Source: Ephemerocybe angulata (Eukaryota; Basidiomycota; Agaricomycetes; Agaricales; Psathyrellaceae). Taken from it: 64,000 nt of DNA. The stretch spans positions 496,001 through 560,000 of the forward strand of contig JAACJK010000006.1 of NCBI GenBank assembly GCA_013368325.1. The letters run 5' to 3'. Positions 63,969 to 64,000 of the stretch are shown here, one piece after another (within the stretch, counting starts at the first letter, position 1; every line of letters starts with the position of its first letter). The translations under genes and the position numbers were made by a program. Below the pieces are notes generated by a model. It saw only the letters and a program-made list of their open reading frames with translations. It did no database searches and was not told the origin of the DNA.

Positions 63969-64000
63969 CTAGTATATTTTAGAGCATTATATCGACGTAG

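Larger units (their letters stand above)
57912..64000. mobile_element. Large GCM/Mutator-like transposon (element B), left part; right end outside window
   Basis: The left terminus begins GGTGGTCAAAAAACC then TGCGTTGCGGTGCGGTCA, matching both ends of element A. The following ~500 bases align with 3067-3560, sharing words such as GTACTTACATAGTTATATAA, CTGATAATATGTCAAAGTT and GGTTGATTCCCACGCG. The element contains the giant transposase gene on the minus strand, and the window ends within it. The 8 bases before the left end, TGCGCGCT (57904-57911), are the predicted target duplication. I infer an autonomous element of at least 6.1 kb. Confidence 0.7.

Noticed and set aside
57912..64000. Assignment of the element to the KDZ transposon group
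   Set aside because: KDZ elements are common in mushrooms and also give 8-base duplications. However, the protein lacks the CxC clusters and KDZ transposase motifs and instead shows a GCM domain and Mutator-like D-D-CxxH-E spacing.

Overview
The window reads as nuclear DNA of a mushroom-forming basidiomycete (Agaricomycetes). Genes are split by many short GT-AG introns of about 50-90 bases and lie on both strands. The gene content fits this: a fused five-domain shikimate protein (AROM), F-box/leucine-rich proteins, NACHT ATPases of the fungal NLR type, intron-rich multi-pass membrane proteins, a microsomal P450 and a GCM-type transposase. I rebuilt the exons by hand from splice signals and reading frames, so their borders are predictions.

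Layout. 0-5.6 kb: the 3' end of a membrane protein gene, a hypothetical gene, a 1.2 kb non-autonomous transposon with inverted ends and an 8-base target duplication, and an F-box gene. 6-15 kb: a second F-box gene, a large repeat-helical (TPR-like) membrane-anchored protein with a Helo-like N-terminus, and a third F-box gene. 16-22 kb: a P450, a carboxymuconolactone-decarboxylase/alpha-beta hydrolase fusion and a membrane protein. 22-24.5 kb: a repeat island holding two head-to-tail copies of a ~0.51 kb unit. 24.5-32.4 kb: the Ase1/PRC1 microtubule bundler, a NACHT NLR, calmodulin with two micro-exons, and tRNA-Thr(CGU). 33-42 kb: two multi-pass membrane proteins, a small basic protein, a secreted precursor with three near-identical cationic peptides, a duplicated 3' gene fragment and a possible tiny secreted protein. 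42.6-50 kb: a mitochondrial HMG-box protein, a hypothetical protein, a second NACHT NLR, the TFIIH subunit Tfb5 (64 aa in four exons) and ribose-5-phosphate isomerase. 50.5-55.6 kb: AROM. 55.8-57.3 kb: a stand-alone thioester-reductase domain protein. 57.9 kb to the end: the left part of a large transposon.

The most striking object is that last transposon. One spliced gene (minus strand, 5' end outside the window, at least 1,556 residues visible) joins a GCM zinc-binding DNA-recognition domain, a Mutator-like DDE transposase, a ubiquitin-specific-protease-like cysteine peptidase with visible Cys, His and Asp boxes, a PHD finger and a basic tail. Its left terminus matches the 1.2 kb element at 3.07-4.30 kb over about 500 bases. 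Both ends carry arrays of TTGCGGT/TTGCGTT words that resemble the known GCM binding site ATGCGGGT. This suggests an autonomous element and its deletion derivative within one window.

The housekeeping genes appear intact. Ribose-5-phosphate isomerase and AROM are adjacent and co-oriented, linking pentose phosphates to aromatic amino acid synthesis.
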